64,000 nucleotides of DNA from Arthrobacter sp. efr-133-TYG-118 (GTDB taxonomy: Bacteria; Actinomycetota; Actinomycetes; Actinomycetales; Micrococcaceae). The translations under genes and the position numbers were made by a program. How positions within the stretch are numbered: the stretch's first letter is position 1; every line of letters begins with the position of its first letter. The stretch is from contig NZ_JARVRH010000018.1 of assembly GCF_030209755.1 (NCBI RefSeq), positions 1-64,000 of the forward strand, given 5' to 3'. The notes below the pieces were generated by a model. It was not told the DNA's origin. It saw only the letters and a list, made by a program, of their open reading frames with translations, and searched no databases. This document shows positions 45,096 through 56,373 of this stretch, piece after piece.

Positions 45096-46007
45096 TTATC
45101 CTTTGCTGGAACCGAGAGTTAGACCGGCCACGAATTGGCGCTGCAGCACGAGGTAGATGATCAGGGTGGGTATCACGGTGATGGTGGCGCCGGCCGCCAG
45201 CAGGTTGTAGTTGCTGAGGAACTCGCCCTGCAGGTTATTGATGGCAGTCGTGATCGGCAGCCGGTTACCGCTTTGGATGAAGAGAAGCGGCCAGAAGAAG
45301 TCGTTGTAGATGAAGATGACTTCCAGGGTTCCGAGCGCCGCGAGGGCGGGCCGGCACAGCGGCAGGATGATGTTCCAGTACTGCCGCCAGATCCCGGCGC
45401 CGTCCACCAGCGCGGCCTCCGTCAGGTCGGACGAGAGGGCCTTCATGTAGTTGGAAAGCACGAAAGTGCAAAACCCGATCTGGAATGCCGTGTCCACGGC
45501 GATCACCGAGATGTAGGTGTTGAGCAGATTGCCGGAATCGCTGAAGGAGTACGGCAGCGTGACATGTTTGAACATCTCGAACAACGGGGCCGCAAGGACC
45601 TGCGGGGGCAGGAGGTTGCCTGCCGTGAACATGATCAGAAGCGTGACGTTGAATTTCCAGCTCACCCTGGAGACGGCGAACGCCATCATCGAGGCAAAGA
45701 ACAGCGTCAGGAGCACCGACGGAACGGTGATGATCACCGAGTTCAGGAGGTACTTCGAGAATCCGCCCTGGGTCCAGGCCTGGATGAAGTTGTCGAAATT
45801 GAAGGTGCCGCCAAGGCTGAAGTAGCCGAATTTGTCCGTATCCGCCTTGGGACGCAACGCCGTGAACAAGGACCAACCCAGCGGAATCAGCCACATGATT
45901 GCCATGACAGTCAGGAAAATATGGGTTCCGTAGTGGCGCTTGCCGGAGTTCCGGGTTGCGCCTGCGGCTGCCGTTGCGCGCGGGATGGGGTTGGCGAGGG
46001 TGCTCAT
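45096..46007 (-). CDS. Sugar ABC transporter permease, MalG type (beta-galactoside system)
   Basis: A 303-residue six-helix permease. The EAA loop (SDLTEAALVDGAGIWRQYW) is clear. It overlaps the MalF-type permease by 4 bp and precedes GH42 by 5 bp, so it imports the substrate of that enzyme. Confidence 0.92.
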   Translation of the reverse strand: MSTLANPIPRATAAAGATRNSGKRHYGTHIFLTVMAIMWLIPLGWSLFTALRPKADTDKFGYFSLGGTFNFDNFIQAWTQGGFSKYLLNSVIITVPSVLLTLFFASMMAFAVSRVSWKFNVTLLIMFTAGNLLPPQVLAAPLFEMFKHVTLPYSFSDSGNLLNTYISVIAVDTAFQIGFCTFVLSNYMKALSSDLTEAALVDGAGIWRQYWNIILPLCRPALAALGTLEVIFIYNDFFWPLLFIQSGNRLPITTAINNLQGEFLSNYNLLAAGATITVIPTLIIYLVLQRQFVAGLTLGSSKG

Positions 46008-47005
46008 GCCTTGCTCTCCTTGCCGAAGGTGCGGATGAGGTAGAAAACGATGGGGATCAGCGAGACGACCAGAAGAATCACCGCGAGGGACGAGCCGACC
46101 CCGATCACCTGGCCTTCGCCGATCAAGTTCTGGATCACCAGGGCGCTGATCAATTCAAGGCCGTTGGTCCCTCGGTTGATGACGTACACAATGTCGAAGG
46201 CACGTAGCGACTCGATGATCGTGATCACCACGATCACGATGTTCACGGGGCGCATTGCCGGGAAGACGATGCGGAAGAACGTCTGCGCCGCATTGGCGCC
46301 GTCGATCGACGCCGCTTCCCTCAGCGAGGGGTCCACGCCCTTGAGCCCGGCCAAGTACAGGATCATGACGTAGCCCGCGTGACGCCACGTAGCTGCAACC
46401 ATGGCCGCCCAGATATTGACGTTGGAATCTCCAAACCAGTCCACGGCCTGCGGTGTGCCCGCCGTGCCCAGGAGGTAGTTCAGAAGCCCGCTGTCGCGGT
46501 TGTAGAACAGCTGCCAGATGATGCCGATGAGGGCCAACGACAACATGACGGGGGTGAAGAAGATGCTCTGGTAGATCTTGCTGCCGCGGATCTTCTGGTC
46601 CAGAAGTACGGCCAGCAGCAGGCCGAGGGGGGTTGCGATCAGGGCCAGGAAGACGAGCCACAGGACGTTGTGTTGAATGGCAGGCCAGAATGGGGGATAG
46701 TCCTGGACCACGTAGCGGTAGTTGTCCGTCCCTGCGGCCTTGATGTCCTTCAGGTCCAGGCCGTTCCAGCGGGTGAAGCTCAGCGCAATGGAGAAGAGCG
46801 TGGGCAGCCAGACCAGCAGGAGCTGGATCAGGGTAGGCACGCCCACCATGATCGCGAGGATGAATTTGTCGCGCCGGGTGAGGCGGCGGACCCTGCCTGC
46901 TTTGCCGGTCCGCCGGCCGGTGCCGGGCTGGCCCTTGACCGTGATTCGCCCGGCAGCACCGGGCTCGCTGTCCGGTGCTGCCGGTTTCTCGGCGGTAGTA
47001 CTCAT
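46004..47005 (-). CDS. Sugar ABC transporter permease, MalF type (beta-galactoside system)
   Basis: A 333-residue permease with a basic 45-residue cytoplasmic N-terminus (RRTGKAGRVRRLTRR), six helices and the EAA loop LREAASIDGANAAQTFFRI. It lies 14 bp after the binding-protein gene. Confidence 0.92.
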   Translation of the reverse strand: MSTTAEKPAAPDSEPGAAGRITVKGQPGTGRRTGKAGRVRRLTRRDKFILAIMVGVPTLIQLLLVWLPTLFSIALSFTRWNGLDLKDIKAAGTDNYRYVVQDYPPFWPAIQHNVLWLVFLALIATPLGLLLAVLLDQKIRGSKIYQSIFFTPVMLSLALIGIIWQLFYNRDSGLLNYLLGTAGTPQAVDWFGDSNVNIWAAMVAATWRHAGYVMILYLAGLKGVDPSLREAASIDGANAAQTFFRIVFPAMRPVNIVIVVITIIESLRAFDIVYVINRGTNGLELISALVIQNLIGEGQVIGVGSSLAVILLVVSLIPIVFYLIRTFGKESKA

Positions 47006-47019
47006 GGGTATTCCTTCAG

Positions 47020-48336
47020 CTACTGGGCTGCGTAAAGGGTCTTGGCCTGCGCTTCAAGGTTCTTGACGTCCACGGTGCCGTCCTTGATGAAGGACTGCAG
47101 CGCGGGGATCATCACGTTGTTGGCCATGGCAGGGAGGGCGTCCCGGTCCAGGAACTGGCTGATGTACTTGGCATTGGCGATGGTGTCCGCGCACTTCTTG
47201 TTCAGCGGGGTGAACTTTGACGTGTCGGCGCCCTTGACGGTGGCGATGTTGGAGCCATCCACGGCTGAGTACGCGTTCTGGCCTTCGGCGGATCCCATGA
47301 ACGCCAGGAAGTCGTGCGCTGCCTTGTTGTCGCCGCCCTTCTTGGAGAGGAGCAGTCCGTCGATGGGGGCTTCGACGGCGTCGGTGCCTTCCACGGCGAT
47401 TTCCGGGAACGGGAAGAAATCGATGTCCGCCAGCACGGCGGGATCCGTGAACTGCTGGGTCACGAACGAACCCAACAGGTACATTCCGGTCTTCTTGGCT
47501 TCGAGGGCCTTGGCGGCGTCCTGCCACGTCTGGCCGAGGGCATTGGGGTCTTGGAACGGCAGGAGGGCCTTCCAGGTGTCGAAGACATCGCTGACCTTCT
47601 TCTGGTCCCAGCTTTCCTTGTGGGCGGTCAGGTCCACATGGAATTGGTAGCCATTGAGGCGCATGTTGATGTAGTCGAAGGTGCCCATGGCCGGCCAGCC
47701 GTCCTTGTCGGCGAAGCCGATGGGGATGATGCCGTCGGATCTCATCTTGGTGGCCAAGGTCTTCAGCTCATCGAACGTCTTGGGGACCGCGTAGCCCTTT
47801 TCGGCCCAGAAACTCTTCCGGTAGAAGAAGCCCCAGGGGTAGTTGTAGTTGGGGACCAGGTACATCTTGCCGTCCGGCCCGGTGGAGGCCTTCTTCATGG
47901 CGTCGGAGAAGTTGCTGCCGATCGTTGCCCACACGTCATCTACGGGAGCCAGGAGGCCCTTGCCCGCGTAGTACTGCATGCGGTAGCCGGCGAACCACGT
48001 GAAGGCATCGTCCGGGCTGCCCTGGAGGTAGGAGTTGATCTTGTTCTGGAAGTCGTTGTGCGGGACGACATTGGTGGCCACCGCGATGCCGGACTTCTTG
48101 GTGAAGGCATCGGTGACGGCTTTGTAGGCGGCCTTGGGAACGTCGTCCGAGGAACCCGAGCCGAAGGTCAGGCTGTTCGAGGTGGCTCCGGGAGCCGGCC
48201 CGGAGCCGCCGGTGCAGGCAGCCAGCAGTGGAATGCCGGCGAGCCCCGCAGCGCCGATACCGAGCGTTTTCAGGATGGTGCGGCGTCCAGGGCCAGCATT
48301 GTGGGCCGACTGGAACGGGTCAAGATTCGCTGCCAT
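47020..48336 (-). CDS. Sugar ABC transporter substrate-binding lipoprotein (beta-galactoside system)
   Basis: A 438-residue family 1 solute-binding protein. The N-terminus has a twin-arginine motif (GRRTILKTLG) followed by a hydrophobic core and the lipobox LLAAC, so export is probably by Tat. It is the first gene of the five-gene operon. The start is MAANLDPF with AGGGAGAG upstream; a longer frame upstream is not supported. No ATPase gene is in the operon, so a shared ATPase is expected. Substrate inferred from the linked GH42. Confidence 0.9.
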   Translation of the reverse strand: MAANLDPFQSAHNAGPGRRTILKTLGIGAAGLAGIPLLAACTGGSGPAPGATSNSLTFGSGSSDDVPKAAYKAVTDAFTKKSGIAVATNVVPHNDFQNKINSYLQGSPDDAFTWFAGYRMQYYAGKGLLAPVDDVWATIGSNFSDAMKKASTGPDGKMYLVPNYNYPWGFFYRKSFWAEKGYAVPKTFDELKTLATKMRSDGIIPIGFADKDGWPAMGTFDYINMRLNGYQFHVDLTAHKESWDQKKVSDVFDTWKALLPFQDPNALGQTWQDAAKALEAKKTGMYLLGSFVTQQFTDPAVLADIDFFPFPEIAVEGTDAVEAPIDGLLLSKKGGDNKAAHDFLAFMGSAEGQNAYSAVDGSNIATVKGADTSKFTPLNKKCADTIANAKYISQFLDRDALPAMANNVMIPALQSFIKDGTVDVKNLEAQAKTLYAAQ

Positions 48337-48458
48337 GTTCTCTCCCTTGAAAGCGTGGTGCTTGTGAGGTTTCTCACGTAGAACTCGACTATAACCGCTC
48401 AAAAGAGAACATGAAAGCACTAAATATAACATTCTTGCGACGGAGGGTTTTAAGACAG

Positions 48459-48493
48459 AAGCGGCGGTCCTCCTTGGAGAGAACCGCCGCCTT
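48459..48493 (-). terminator. Terminator after acs
   Basis: GCGGCGGT (48461-48468) pairs with ACCGCCGC (48483-48490), a 14-nt loop, with flanking AA/TT partly pairing. On the minus strand it is followed by CTGTCTTAAAAC. It lies 42 bp after the acs stop. The gap 48337-48458 contains the beta-galactoside operon promoter, AT-rich, with no clear operator. Confidence 0.8.
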
Positions 48494-48534
48494 AGCCTGC
48501 TGGCCTGAGGGGCTTTGCTTGTTTGGGCCAGAGC

Positions 48535-50580
<2,046 letters not shown>

Positions 50581-51059
50581 GTGAACCTCATCATTCATCG
50601 ATCTCTGCCGCGCGGTAGTCCCGCAGCGAGGCCGCCCCGCGGCGCCAATCATGCACGGCGTTGGGCTGCGGCATCTCGCGGGATTCCGCAAAGAGCTTTT
50701 CCGGAACCCACCTTAGCGTTTTGAGCCGACAACAAGTGTCTGCGGTCACAATCTGGACCGTGAGCGGCTGGTGATTCGCGCCGAACGGCGACGAAGGCTC
50801 TTGACCCGGGCGCTGATTAACCAATTTGGTGGACACGAAGTCGGTCACTCAGTAGCCTTTGCTTGTTGGGCGGCTAGAGCCACTCATTTCTTGGGGGAAG
50901 CGAGCACCACATGAGCCCGCCATAGAGCACAGCGCCACCTACGCCGCGTCCCACAACGGGAAGCCATTCATCGTCCGCAACGGCTAACACTGCAGCGGAA
51001 CGCCCGCATCACACTTATTCCGCAAGGCGCAATGTCGCGCCCATCGAAAGGACCCCCCA
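50581..51059. other. Intergenic region between acs and the TM2 gene
   Basis: A 479-bp divergent gap with both promoters. GTGTCTGCGGTCACA near 50738 resembles half of a Crp-type site but fits the full palindrome poorly. An 85-codon minus-strand frame (50591-50848) overlaps the acs leader, resembles no known protein to me and is probably noise. No hairpin or RNA was recognised. Confidence 0.4.
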
Positions 51060-52052
51060 ATGAGTCAGAACACCCCTCCTGCAGGGCCTCCCGCCGGATA
51101 CCCGGCCCCCGGCTCACCACAACCCGGACCTTACGCGGGAGGACCGGCACAGAAATCCGGACAGTATCCCGGGTACCAGGGAGCACCGACGGGATATCCC
51201 GGATACCCGGGAGCACCGACGGGATATCCCGGATACCCGGGAGCACCTGCGGGTTACCCTGGCGCCGTCCCCGGTGGACAATTCGTGAGCAACAAGTCAT
51301 TCCTGACAGCCTGGCTATTGGCACTTCTGCTTGGCGGACTCGGCGTTGACCGGTTCTACTTGGGCAAGATCGGCACAGGCATTCTGAAGTTGGTCACGCT
51401 TGGCGGTCTGGGTATTTGGTCGCTGATTGACCTGATCCTGCTTCTGACGAACAAGCAGACCGACAAACAGGGCTACAAGCTGGCTGGCTACGAAAAGCAC
51501 AAGACGGTGGCCTTGATCGTGACCTTGGCGTTGATTCTCTTGAGTATCGTCTTCAACATTGCCAGAGGGGGTGCCTCCACCGCGCCGAGCGGGTCTGCTG
51601 CTGTCGTGCCAGCCGCATCTCCTGCCTCGAATTCCGGGGCTACGACTGCTGCGGCACCCGCCGGATACACAGTCGGCCAGCCAATGTCCGTAGACATGGG
51701 CGATGGCAACGTCGCCAAGGTGACTATCGTGTCGGCCAAGTACTCGGCGACGGCGAACGCGACCCTGAACTCGCCCGCCAAGAATGGCGGATACCTGATC
51801 CTCGACGTTCTGTGGGAGACCGAGAAGGGCAAGACCTCCTCGAACCCGTTGTACTTTGAGGCGAAGGATGCGGACGGCCGCAAAGGCGACGTTGAGATGT
51901 TTGTCGACGGCGCACTCGGCTCCGGTGTTATCCTCCCTGGCGACAAGGCTCGCGGCAACGTCGCCTTCGACATCGCGCCGGGCACATCGACTGTCATCAT
52001 CACGACGCCGCTTCTGCAGGAGGCTGCGCGTCTCCAGGTGACCCCGCAGTAG
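51060..52052 (+). CDS. TM2-domain membrane protein with PGY repeats and a DUF4352-like C-terminus
   Basis: A 330-residue protein. Residues 1-75 are Pro/Gly/Tyr-rich, with two exact [10 protein letters not shown] repeats. The TM2 domain follows: two helices with the [11 protein letters not shown] loop (about 82-130). A third helix lies near 148-166, then an Ala/Ser/Thr linker and an extracytoplasmic beta-rich domain ([16 protein letters not shown]) like DUF4352. Such proteins are common in actinobacteria; the function is unknown, perhaps surface or interaction scaffolding. The start has GAAAGGA upstream. Confidence 0.85.
   Translation: MSQNTPPAGPPAGYPAPGSPQPGPYAGGPAQKSGQYPGYQGAPTGYPGYPGAPTGYPGYPGAPAGYPGAVPGGQFVSNKSFLTAWLLALLLGGLGVDRFYLGKIGTGILKLVTLGGLGIWSLIDLILLLTNKQTDKQGYKLAGYEKHKTVALIVTLALILLSIVFNIARGGASTAPSGSAAVVPAASPASNSGATTAAAPAGYTVGQPMSVDMGDGNVAKVTIVSAKYSATANATLNSPAKNGGYLILDVLWETEKGKTSSNPLYFEAKDADGRKGDVEMFVDGALGSGVILPGDKARGNVAFDIAPGTSTVIITTPLLQEAARLQVTPQ
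51181..51240 (+). repeat. Two identical 30-bp coding repeats in the TM2 gene
   Basis: Two identical 30-bp copies (51181-51210, 51211-51240), flanked by partial copies, encode [10 protein letters not shown]. The identity suggests recent slippage, so repeat number may vary between strains. Confidence 0.85.
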
Positions 52053-52065
52053 CTTTAAGCTGCAC

Positions 52066-52100
52066 AATGGCTCCGCACGGATCACTGGTGCGGAGCCATT
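52066..52100 (+). terminator. Terminator after the TM2 gene
   Basis: A 13-bp perfect stem, AATGGCTCCGCAC (52066-52078) with GTGCGGAGCCATT (52088-52100), 9-nt loop, followed by CTGCGTTTTC, 13 bp after the stop. Confidence 0.9.
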
Positions 52101-52284
52101 CTGCGTTTTCTCGCGTCCGCGCCCAGCCTTCGTAGTGGCTTCAACTAGTGGACTGTCAGACGGGTGGCATAGGCTGAAGAGGTCTCGAGACGCGAAAACT
52201 TGCCGCCCGGTCCGGCCCGGAAAATACTGGGTGCACCCTTGGGAAGCAGCGTCCGGAACACCGCCGTACTAAGGAGATTTGCAC

Positions 52285-53505
52285 ATGAACCAGACGAGCC
52301 TAGGTCCGAAGAACGGCGCACAGGCGCCAGGATCGGCCCCCGAAGCAGCAGCTGGATCCGGGGCGCCAGAGCCCGGCAGCATGACCTCCCCGAAGTACCA
52401 AGCCGTTCTGGGTCCGTTCACTATCCGGGACGTGACCGTTTTCGGTTCCACCTTGCTGATGTTTGTGGGTTCCCTCCTGCCGATGTTTGGCGGGCGCTAC
52501 AACCTATGGAATTTGGACAACCTATTCTTTCTGGCACTGGGCATCATTCTTCCCCTCGTTGTTGCCGCTCTGTTCGTTGCCCGCCGCCTGCAGCCGGGGA
52601 ACATTGTGAGAATCGGTTCCCTCTCGACTGACCAGTTCTCTTCCGTCGTGGCGTCGTTCGCCCTGACCCTGTTCTTCCTGTCTGCGGCAGGCGCGTTTAC
52701 CGTTTTCGTGCTCGTCGGACTTATTGGCTCGGTAGGACTTCTGGCCGCGACGGTCCTGGCTCCCCACCTGCCGCTTCTCCGCGACGATTTCAAGGACAGG
52801 GCTGAACAGCCCGCACACGTTGTGGCCCGGGAATCGGCCATTCCAACCCGTAAGCCTGCCGTGCCGAAGCCGGCCAAGCCTGAGCCGGCACCCGCCAGCC
52901 CGGGACCCGCCAGCCCTGCGTCAGCGGAGATCGCTGCCGTGCCGGCCCGTGCTGCACGCGTCGCCGCCCCTGAGGCCGCCGCCACCGAGGCCGCTGCCCC
53001 TGCGCTGGCCGGGGAAGCCCTTGCCACCGCACCCGCCGCCGTCGCACTCGCCGGACACGCCGCCGTCGTACCTGCCGAGTCCACAGAGGCTGCGGTCGCA
53101 GACGGCGGTCGGGAGGCGCCGGCCCCCACACCCGAGGAGCCCAAGCACCTGCCTGCTGCCACCATGGCTACGCCAATCGTCGGCGGCCCGGACACCGGCG
53201 CCGGGCCCGCCACCCAGCACATCGGCACGGTCGATCAGCCCCGCGTGCACCAGACCATCGGCGCCACCGTTGATCCAGCCACGCGAAGGGACGAATCCGA
53301 GCACGACTCCGGGTACGAGGCATTCTGGTTCGCCGTGGCCCATCCCCGCGTCGTTGTCGACGAGCACACAGGAATGCCCTCCTTCACCATCGAACCGGGC
53401 GCGTGGGTCCTGGCCCTCGAAGACCGCGGCGAGGAATTCCTCGTGCAGGATACTGACGGCAAAGTGGGCGTCCTGCGCGATCTCAGCCACATCGAACGCG
53501 GTTAA
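52285..53505 (+). CDS. Membrane protein with Ala/Pro-rich linker and SH3-like C-terminus
   Basis: A 406-residue protein of unknown function. Residues 55-175 contain about four helices ([19 protein letters not shown] and others). Residues 190-330 are an Ala/Pro/Glu-rich linker. The last 60 residues ([14 protein letters not shown] ... [26 protein letters not shown]) resemble an SH3-like beta domain. The start is ATG 52285 with AGGAG nine bases upstream; a frame from TTG 52279 is two codons longer. It lies 11 bp upstream of nth, which may be incidental. Confidence 0.7.
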   Translation: MNQTSLGPKNGAQAPGSAPEAAAGSGAPEPGSMTSPKYQAVLGPFTIRDVTVFGSTLLMFVGSLLPMFGGRYNLWNLDNLFFLALGIILPLVVAALFVARRLQPGNIVRIGSLSTDQFSSVVASFALTLFFLSAAGAFTVFVLVGLIGSVGLLAATVLAPHLPLLRDDFKDRAEQPAHVVARESAIPTRKPAVPKPAKPEPAPASPGPASPASAEIAAVPARAARVAAPEAAATEAAAPALAGEALATAPAAVALAGHAAVVPAESTEAAVADGGREAPAPTPEEPKHLPAATMATPIVGGPDTGAGPATQHIGTVDQPRVHQTIGATVDPATRRDESEHDSGYEAFWFAVAHPRVVVDEHTGMPSFTIEPGAWVLALEDRGEEFLVQDTDGKVGVLRDLSHIERG

Positions 53506-53516
53506 CCCGGCTGGCC

Positions 53517-54308
53517 GTGGACACCGTCGTCGAAACCCCGCTGGCTTTGAAGCGGCGTGCGCGCAAAATCAACAAGGCGCTTGCTGAGCTCTACCCCTAC
53601 GCCCACGCTGAGCTTGATTTCCGGAACCCGTTCGAGCTGGTAGTGGCCACCGTGCTGTCCGCCCAGACCACGGATGTCCTGGTCAACCAGGTCACCAAGA
53701 TCCTGTTCGCGCGCTATCCGGATGCCCGGAGCATGGCCGAAGCCGAGATTGCGGAGCTCGAGGCGATCCTGCAGCCCACCGGTTTCTTCCGTGCGAAGGC
53801 GAAGAACGTCCTGGCGCTCAGCACACGCTTGGTGGACGAGTTCGACGGCGAGGTTCCCGGCCGGCTCGAAGATCTGGTGACACTTCCCGGCGTCGGGCGC
53901 AAAACGGCGAACGTCGTGCTCGGCAACGCTTTCGGCGTTCCGGGAATCACGGTGGACACGCATTTTGGCAGGCTGGCGCGCAGGTTTGGCTGGACGACGT
54001 CCGAGGACCCGGTGAAGATCGAGTTCGACGTCGCGGAGCTGTTCGAGCCCAAGGACTGGACCATGCTGTCCCACCGCGTGGTTTTCCACGGCCGCAGGGT
54101 TTGCCATGCGCGCCGGCCGGCGTGCGGAGCGTGCGCGGTGGCCAACTGGTGCCCGAGTTATGGCGAAGGCGAAAAGGATCCCGTCAAAGCGGCCAAGTTG
54201 CTCAAATACGAACTGGCGCCGGGCAACGAAGCGCTTCTCGCAAAGCTGCTTGCCGAGACCCACCGCGCGGCCGAGATTCGGATGGAATCGCAAAGGAGAC
54301 CGGCATGA
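53517..54308 (+). CDS. nth: Endonuclease III
   Basis: DNA glycosylase and AP lyase that removes oxidised pyrimidines. It has 263 residues. The helix-hairpin-helix [12 protein letters not shown] contains catalytic Lys129, and Asp147 lies in TVDTHFGRL. The C-terminal [4Fe-4S] cluster motif is C-x6-C-x2-C-x5-C ([17 protein letters not shown]). The start is GTG. It overlaps the NUDIX gene by 4 bp. Confidence 0.95.
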   Translation: MDTVVETPLALKRRARKINKALAELYPYAHAELDFRNPFELVVATVLSAQTTDVLVNQVTKILFARYPDARSMAEAEIAELEAILQPTGFFRAKAKNVLALSTRLVDEFDGEVPGRLEDLVTLPGVGRKTANVVLGNAFGVPGITVDTHFGRLARRFGWTTSEDPVKIEFDVAELFEPKDWTMLSHRVVFHGRRVCHARRPACGACAVANWCPSYGEGEKDPVKAAKLLKYELAPGNEALLAKLLAETHRAAEIRMESQRRPA

Positions 54309-54985
54309 CCGCGCTCGAGGACCTCGTCAGCCTCATCACCAGGATTGATTCCGGCCTGCATCCGGGCCCTGATCCGCGGATTGCCGCCGCAACAGTAGAT
54401 CCGGACAAGGCGCGAAAAGCGGCCGTGCTTATGCTCTTCGGCGTCTTGGACGACGTCCCAGCCCAATCCGGGAAACCGGTGGCCCCGGCGGATTTGGACG
54501 TGTTGCTTCTGGAACGCGCCCACACCCTGGACGACCATCCGGGGCAGGTGGCGTTCCCCGGTGGCAGCATCGATCCCGGGGATGAGTCAGCAGTGGCGGC
54601 AGCCCTCAGGGAAGCAGTGGAGGAAACCGGCCTGGACAGTGGCGGCGTGCAGGTGCTGGGTGTCATGCCGGAACTTGGCCTGATCCGCAGCAACTTTGTG
54701 GTCACACCGGTCCTGGCGTGGTGGACGTCGCCCTCGCCTGTGAGGGTGGTGGACTACGCCGAATCCGCGCAAGTGTTCCGAGTTCCGGTGCGGGACCTCC
54801 TTGATCCCGACAACCGATACACGGGGACGCTCACACGACTTGGCCGGACCTTCTCAAGCCCCGTCTTCCAAGTCAATGGACTCGTGGTCTGGGGTTTCAC
54901 CGGGATGGTGCTCAGCGGCCTGTTCGACGCGCTGGGGTGGACTGTTCCATGGGATGCGGACCGCCTGCTCGAGATAGAGATTTAG
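54305..54985 (+). CDS. NUDIX hydrolase, CoA pyrophosphatase-like
   Basis: A 226-residue NUDIX enzyme of the NudL/YeaB group. The box [25 protein letters not shown] is complete at about residues 83-107, preceded by [10 protein letters not shown], typical of CoA or nucleoside-diphosphate-X hydrolases. The ATG overlaps the nth stop (ATGA), so it is translationally coupled to the repair gene, as often in actinobacteria. The gap to the next gene holds only a short GC hairpin near 55009-55023. Confidence 0.88.
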   Translation: MTALEDLVSLITRIDSGLHPGPDPRIAAATVDPDKARKAAVLMLFGVLDDVPAQSGKPVAPADLDVLLLERAHTLDDHPGQVAFPGGSIDPGDESAVAAALREAVEETGLDSGGVQVLGVMPELGLIRSNFVVTPVLAWWTSPSPVRVVDYAESAQVFRVPVRDLLDPDNRYTGTLTRLGRTFSSPVFQVNGLVVWGFTGMVLSGLFDALGWTVPWDADRLLEIEI

Positions 54986-55055
54986 CTCGCGCTGTAGGTG
55001 CGCCGCCGGCCCCCGCAGGGGGCGCCACTGGTCCGCCGAGCGCCGCCGGCTCGCG

Positions 55056-55256
55056 CTACGCTGCGTGCGGGGCTGTTTTTGAAAGATCCACGACGATGCC
55101 CGTGGCGGCATTTTCCCGCACGGCGGTGATGCCGGCCGACACGGCCTTCAGCTGTTTAAACTGCGGAGACTCCGCCACCAGCGTTCCGTCGGCTGTCACC
55201 AGCCGGAATCGGTAGCCGTCTTCGCCGTCCTTGAGAATTTCGAATCGTCCAGCCAT
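55056..55256 (-). CDS. DUF1508/YegP-family small protein
   Basis: A 66-residue protein, the usual size for one DUF1508 domain: FEILKDGEDGYRFRLVTADG, then a helix (LKAVSAGITAV). Family members are small, widespread and of unknown function. The start is MAGRFEIL with a G-rich AAGGGGG upstream; a longer upstream frame is not supported. It is encoded alone. Confidence 0.85.
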   Translation of the reverse strand: MAGRFEILKDGEDGYRFRLVTADGTLVAESPQFKQLKAVSAGITAVRENAATGIVVDLSKTAPHAA

Positions 55257-55465
55257 CGTTGCTGTTCCCCCTTGTTTACTGCCCGCACAGTGAGTGCGTC
55301 TTTGCACTGTGGCGCCCCTCACTTCGAACGCCATAAGGCGAGACTATCCAGAAGGAAGGGAGCGCTGAAGTTACTTTGGGGTATATTACTTGCCTGAGTC
55401 ATGCCAGCTTCGTTTCCGCCTTATGACTCGCTTTCGGCCCCGTTGGGGGGCTATGGTTCCGGACT

Positions 55466-56329
55466 TCAAAAGATCAGTGCGCGCCTCGGCGCCGGAACCG
55501 GGAATTCGGCGATCGCCATCCGGAACTCTTCCTCCGCGTTGAGTCGCCTGCGGACTTCCATCGACTCCAGCCTTTGGACATCTTCCGTTTCAATGCCGGG
55601 GTTTTTCGCCAGTTCCCTGATCCATTCGCCGGCCACTACGGCGTCATGTTGCTCGCCCAACAGCCGCTGCAGGCCGATGGCCGGCTGGATCACACCGGAA
55701 GCGTGATGGCTGAAGGCGTCCGCAACGGCTTCCACCGAGTAGCGGAGACACTTGACGTCTTTGCGAGCCTGGTGGAGCGCAGAGTTGCGCACCTCCGGGT
55801 CGCTGCTGCCCGCTTGCTCCGCGAGGCTGTGCTGCAAGCGCTCCCACCGTGTCTGGAGCCGCTCCGCAAGGTCCGCCGTCGGGTGCTTGTATTCCCTTGC
55901 GGCAGGCACTTCCAATAGCGCAGCCCTTGCAGCACGAACTGTTCGCTTGCTGCGCTTGCGCCCGCCAAGGGAAGCGGCCAGCCGGGCGCTGGACGCTTCC
56001 AGTTCCTCCACGGCCAGGCGCACGGCCTCGGGGCTTTTCCATGAATCCTTTGTGTCAAGGGATAGCCGGATCCTCTGCGCCAGGACATAGGCGTCCCGGG
56101 ACTCGCCGAGTGAAGTTGCGAGCCAACTGACTTCCTCGCGGGCCGGCCGGGGGAGTTTCGGGATCATGCCGCGATAACAGCTGAGCACTGAACGGAGCCG
56201 GCGAAGGGCAAGCCTGGCGTTGTGTACGGCTTCCGGATCTGCCGCTGCGATCAGCGGCAGTTGTGCCTCCAACTCCGTCAGTTGGAAGCCAATGTATGCA
56301 GCCAGTGGGGCCTGGCCTTTGTTTCCCAC
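55466..56329 (-). CDS. CHAD domain protein
   Basis: A 287-residue all-helical protein with conserved charged residues of the CHAD domain: EAVHNARLALRRLRSVLSC near residue 37, DAYVLAQRIR, and HQARKDVKCLRYSVEAV near 210. CHAD binds polyphosphate and is often linked to CYTH phosphatases; no CYTH gene is seen here. The start is GTG 56329; a much longer in-frame reading through the polymerase gene is artefactual. It follows the polymerase gene by 44 bp and may be cotranscribed. Confidence 0.85.
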   Translation of the reverse strand: MGNKGQAPLAAYIGFQLTELEAQLPLIAAADPEAVHNARLALRRLRSVLSCYRGMIPKLPRPAREEVSWLATSLGESRDAYVLAQRIRLSLDTKDSWKSPEAVRLAVEELEASSARLAASLGGRKRSKRTVRAARAALLEVPAAREYKHPTADLAERLQTRWERLQHSLAEQAGSSDPEVRNSALHQARKDVKCLRYSVEAVADAFSHHASGVIQPAIGLQRLLGEQHDAVVAGEWIRELAKNPGIETEDVQRLESMEVRRRLNAEEEFRMAIAEFPVPAPRRALIF

Positions 56330-56373
56330 GGGGCAATCGTCCTCTGCTGTTGCGCCCGGGGCAATAGGGCCTC

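Noticed and set aside
50738..50752. Possible Crp/GlxR site upstream of acs
   Set aside because: Only the TCACA half fits; the left half does not match TGTGA at the needed spacing.
50591..50848. 85-codon minus-strand ORF upstream of acs
   Set aside because: No recognisable domain or good ribosome site, and it overlaps the acs leader; treated as noise.
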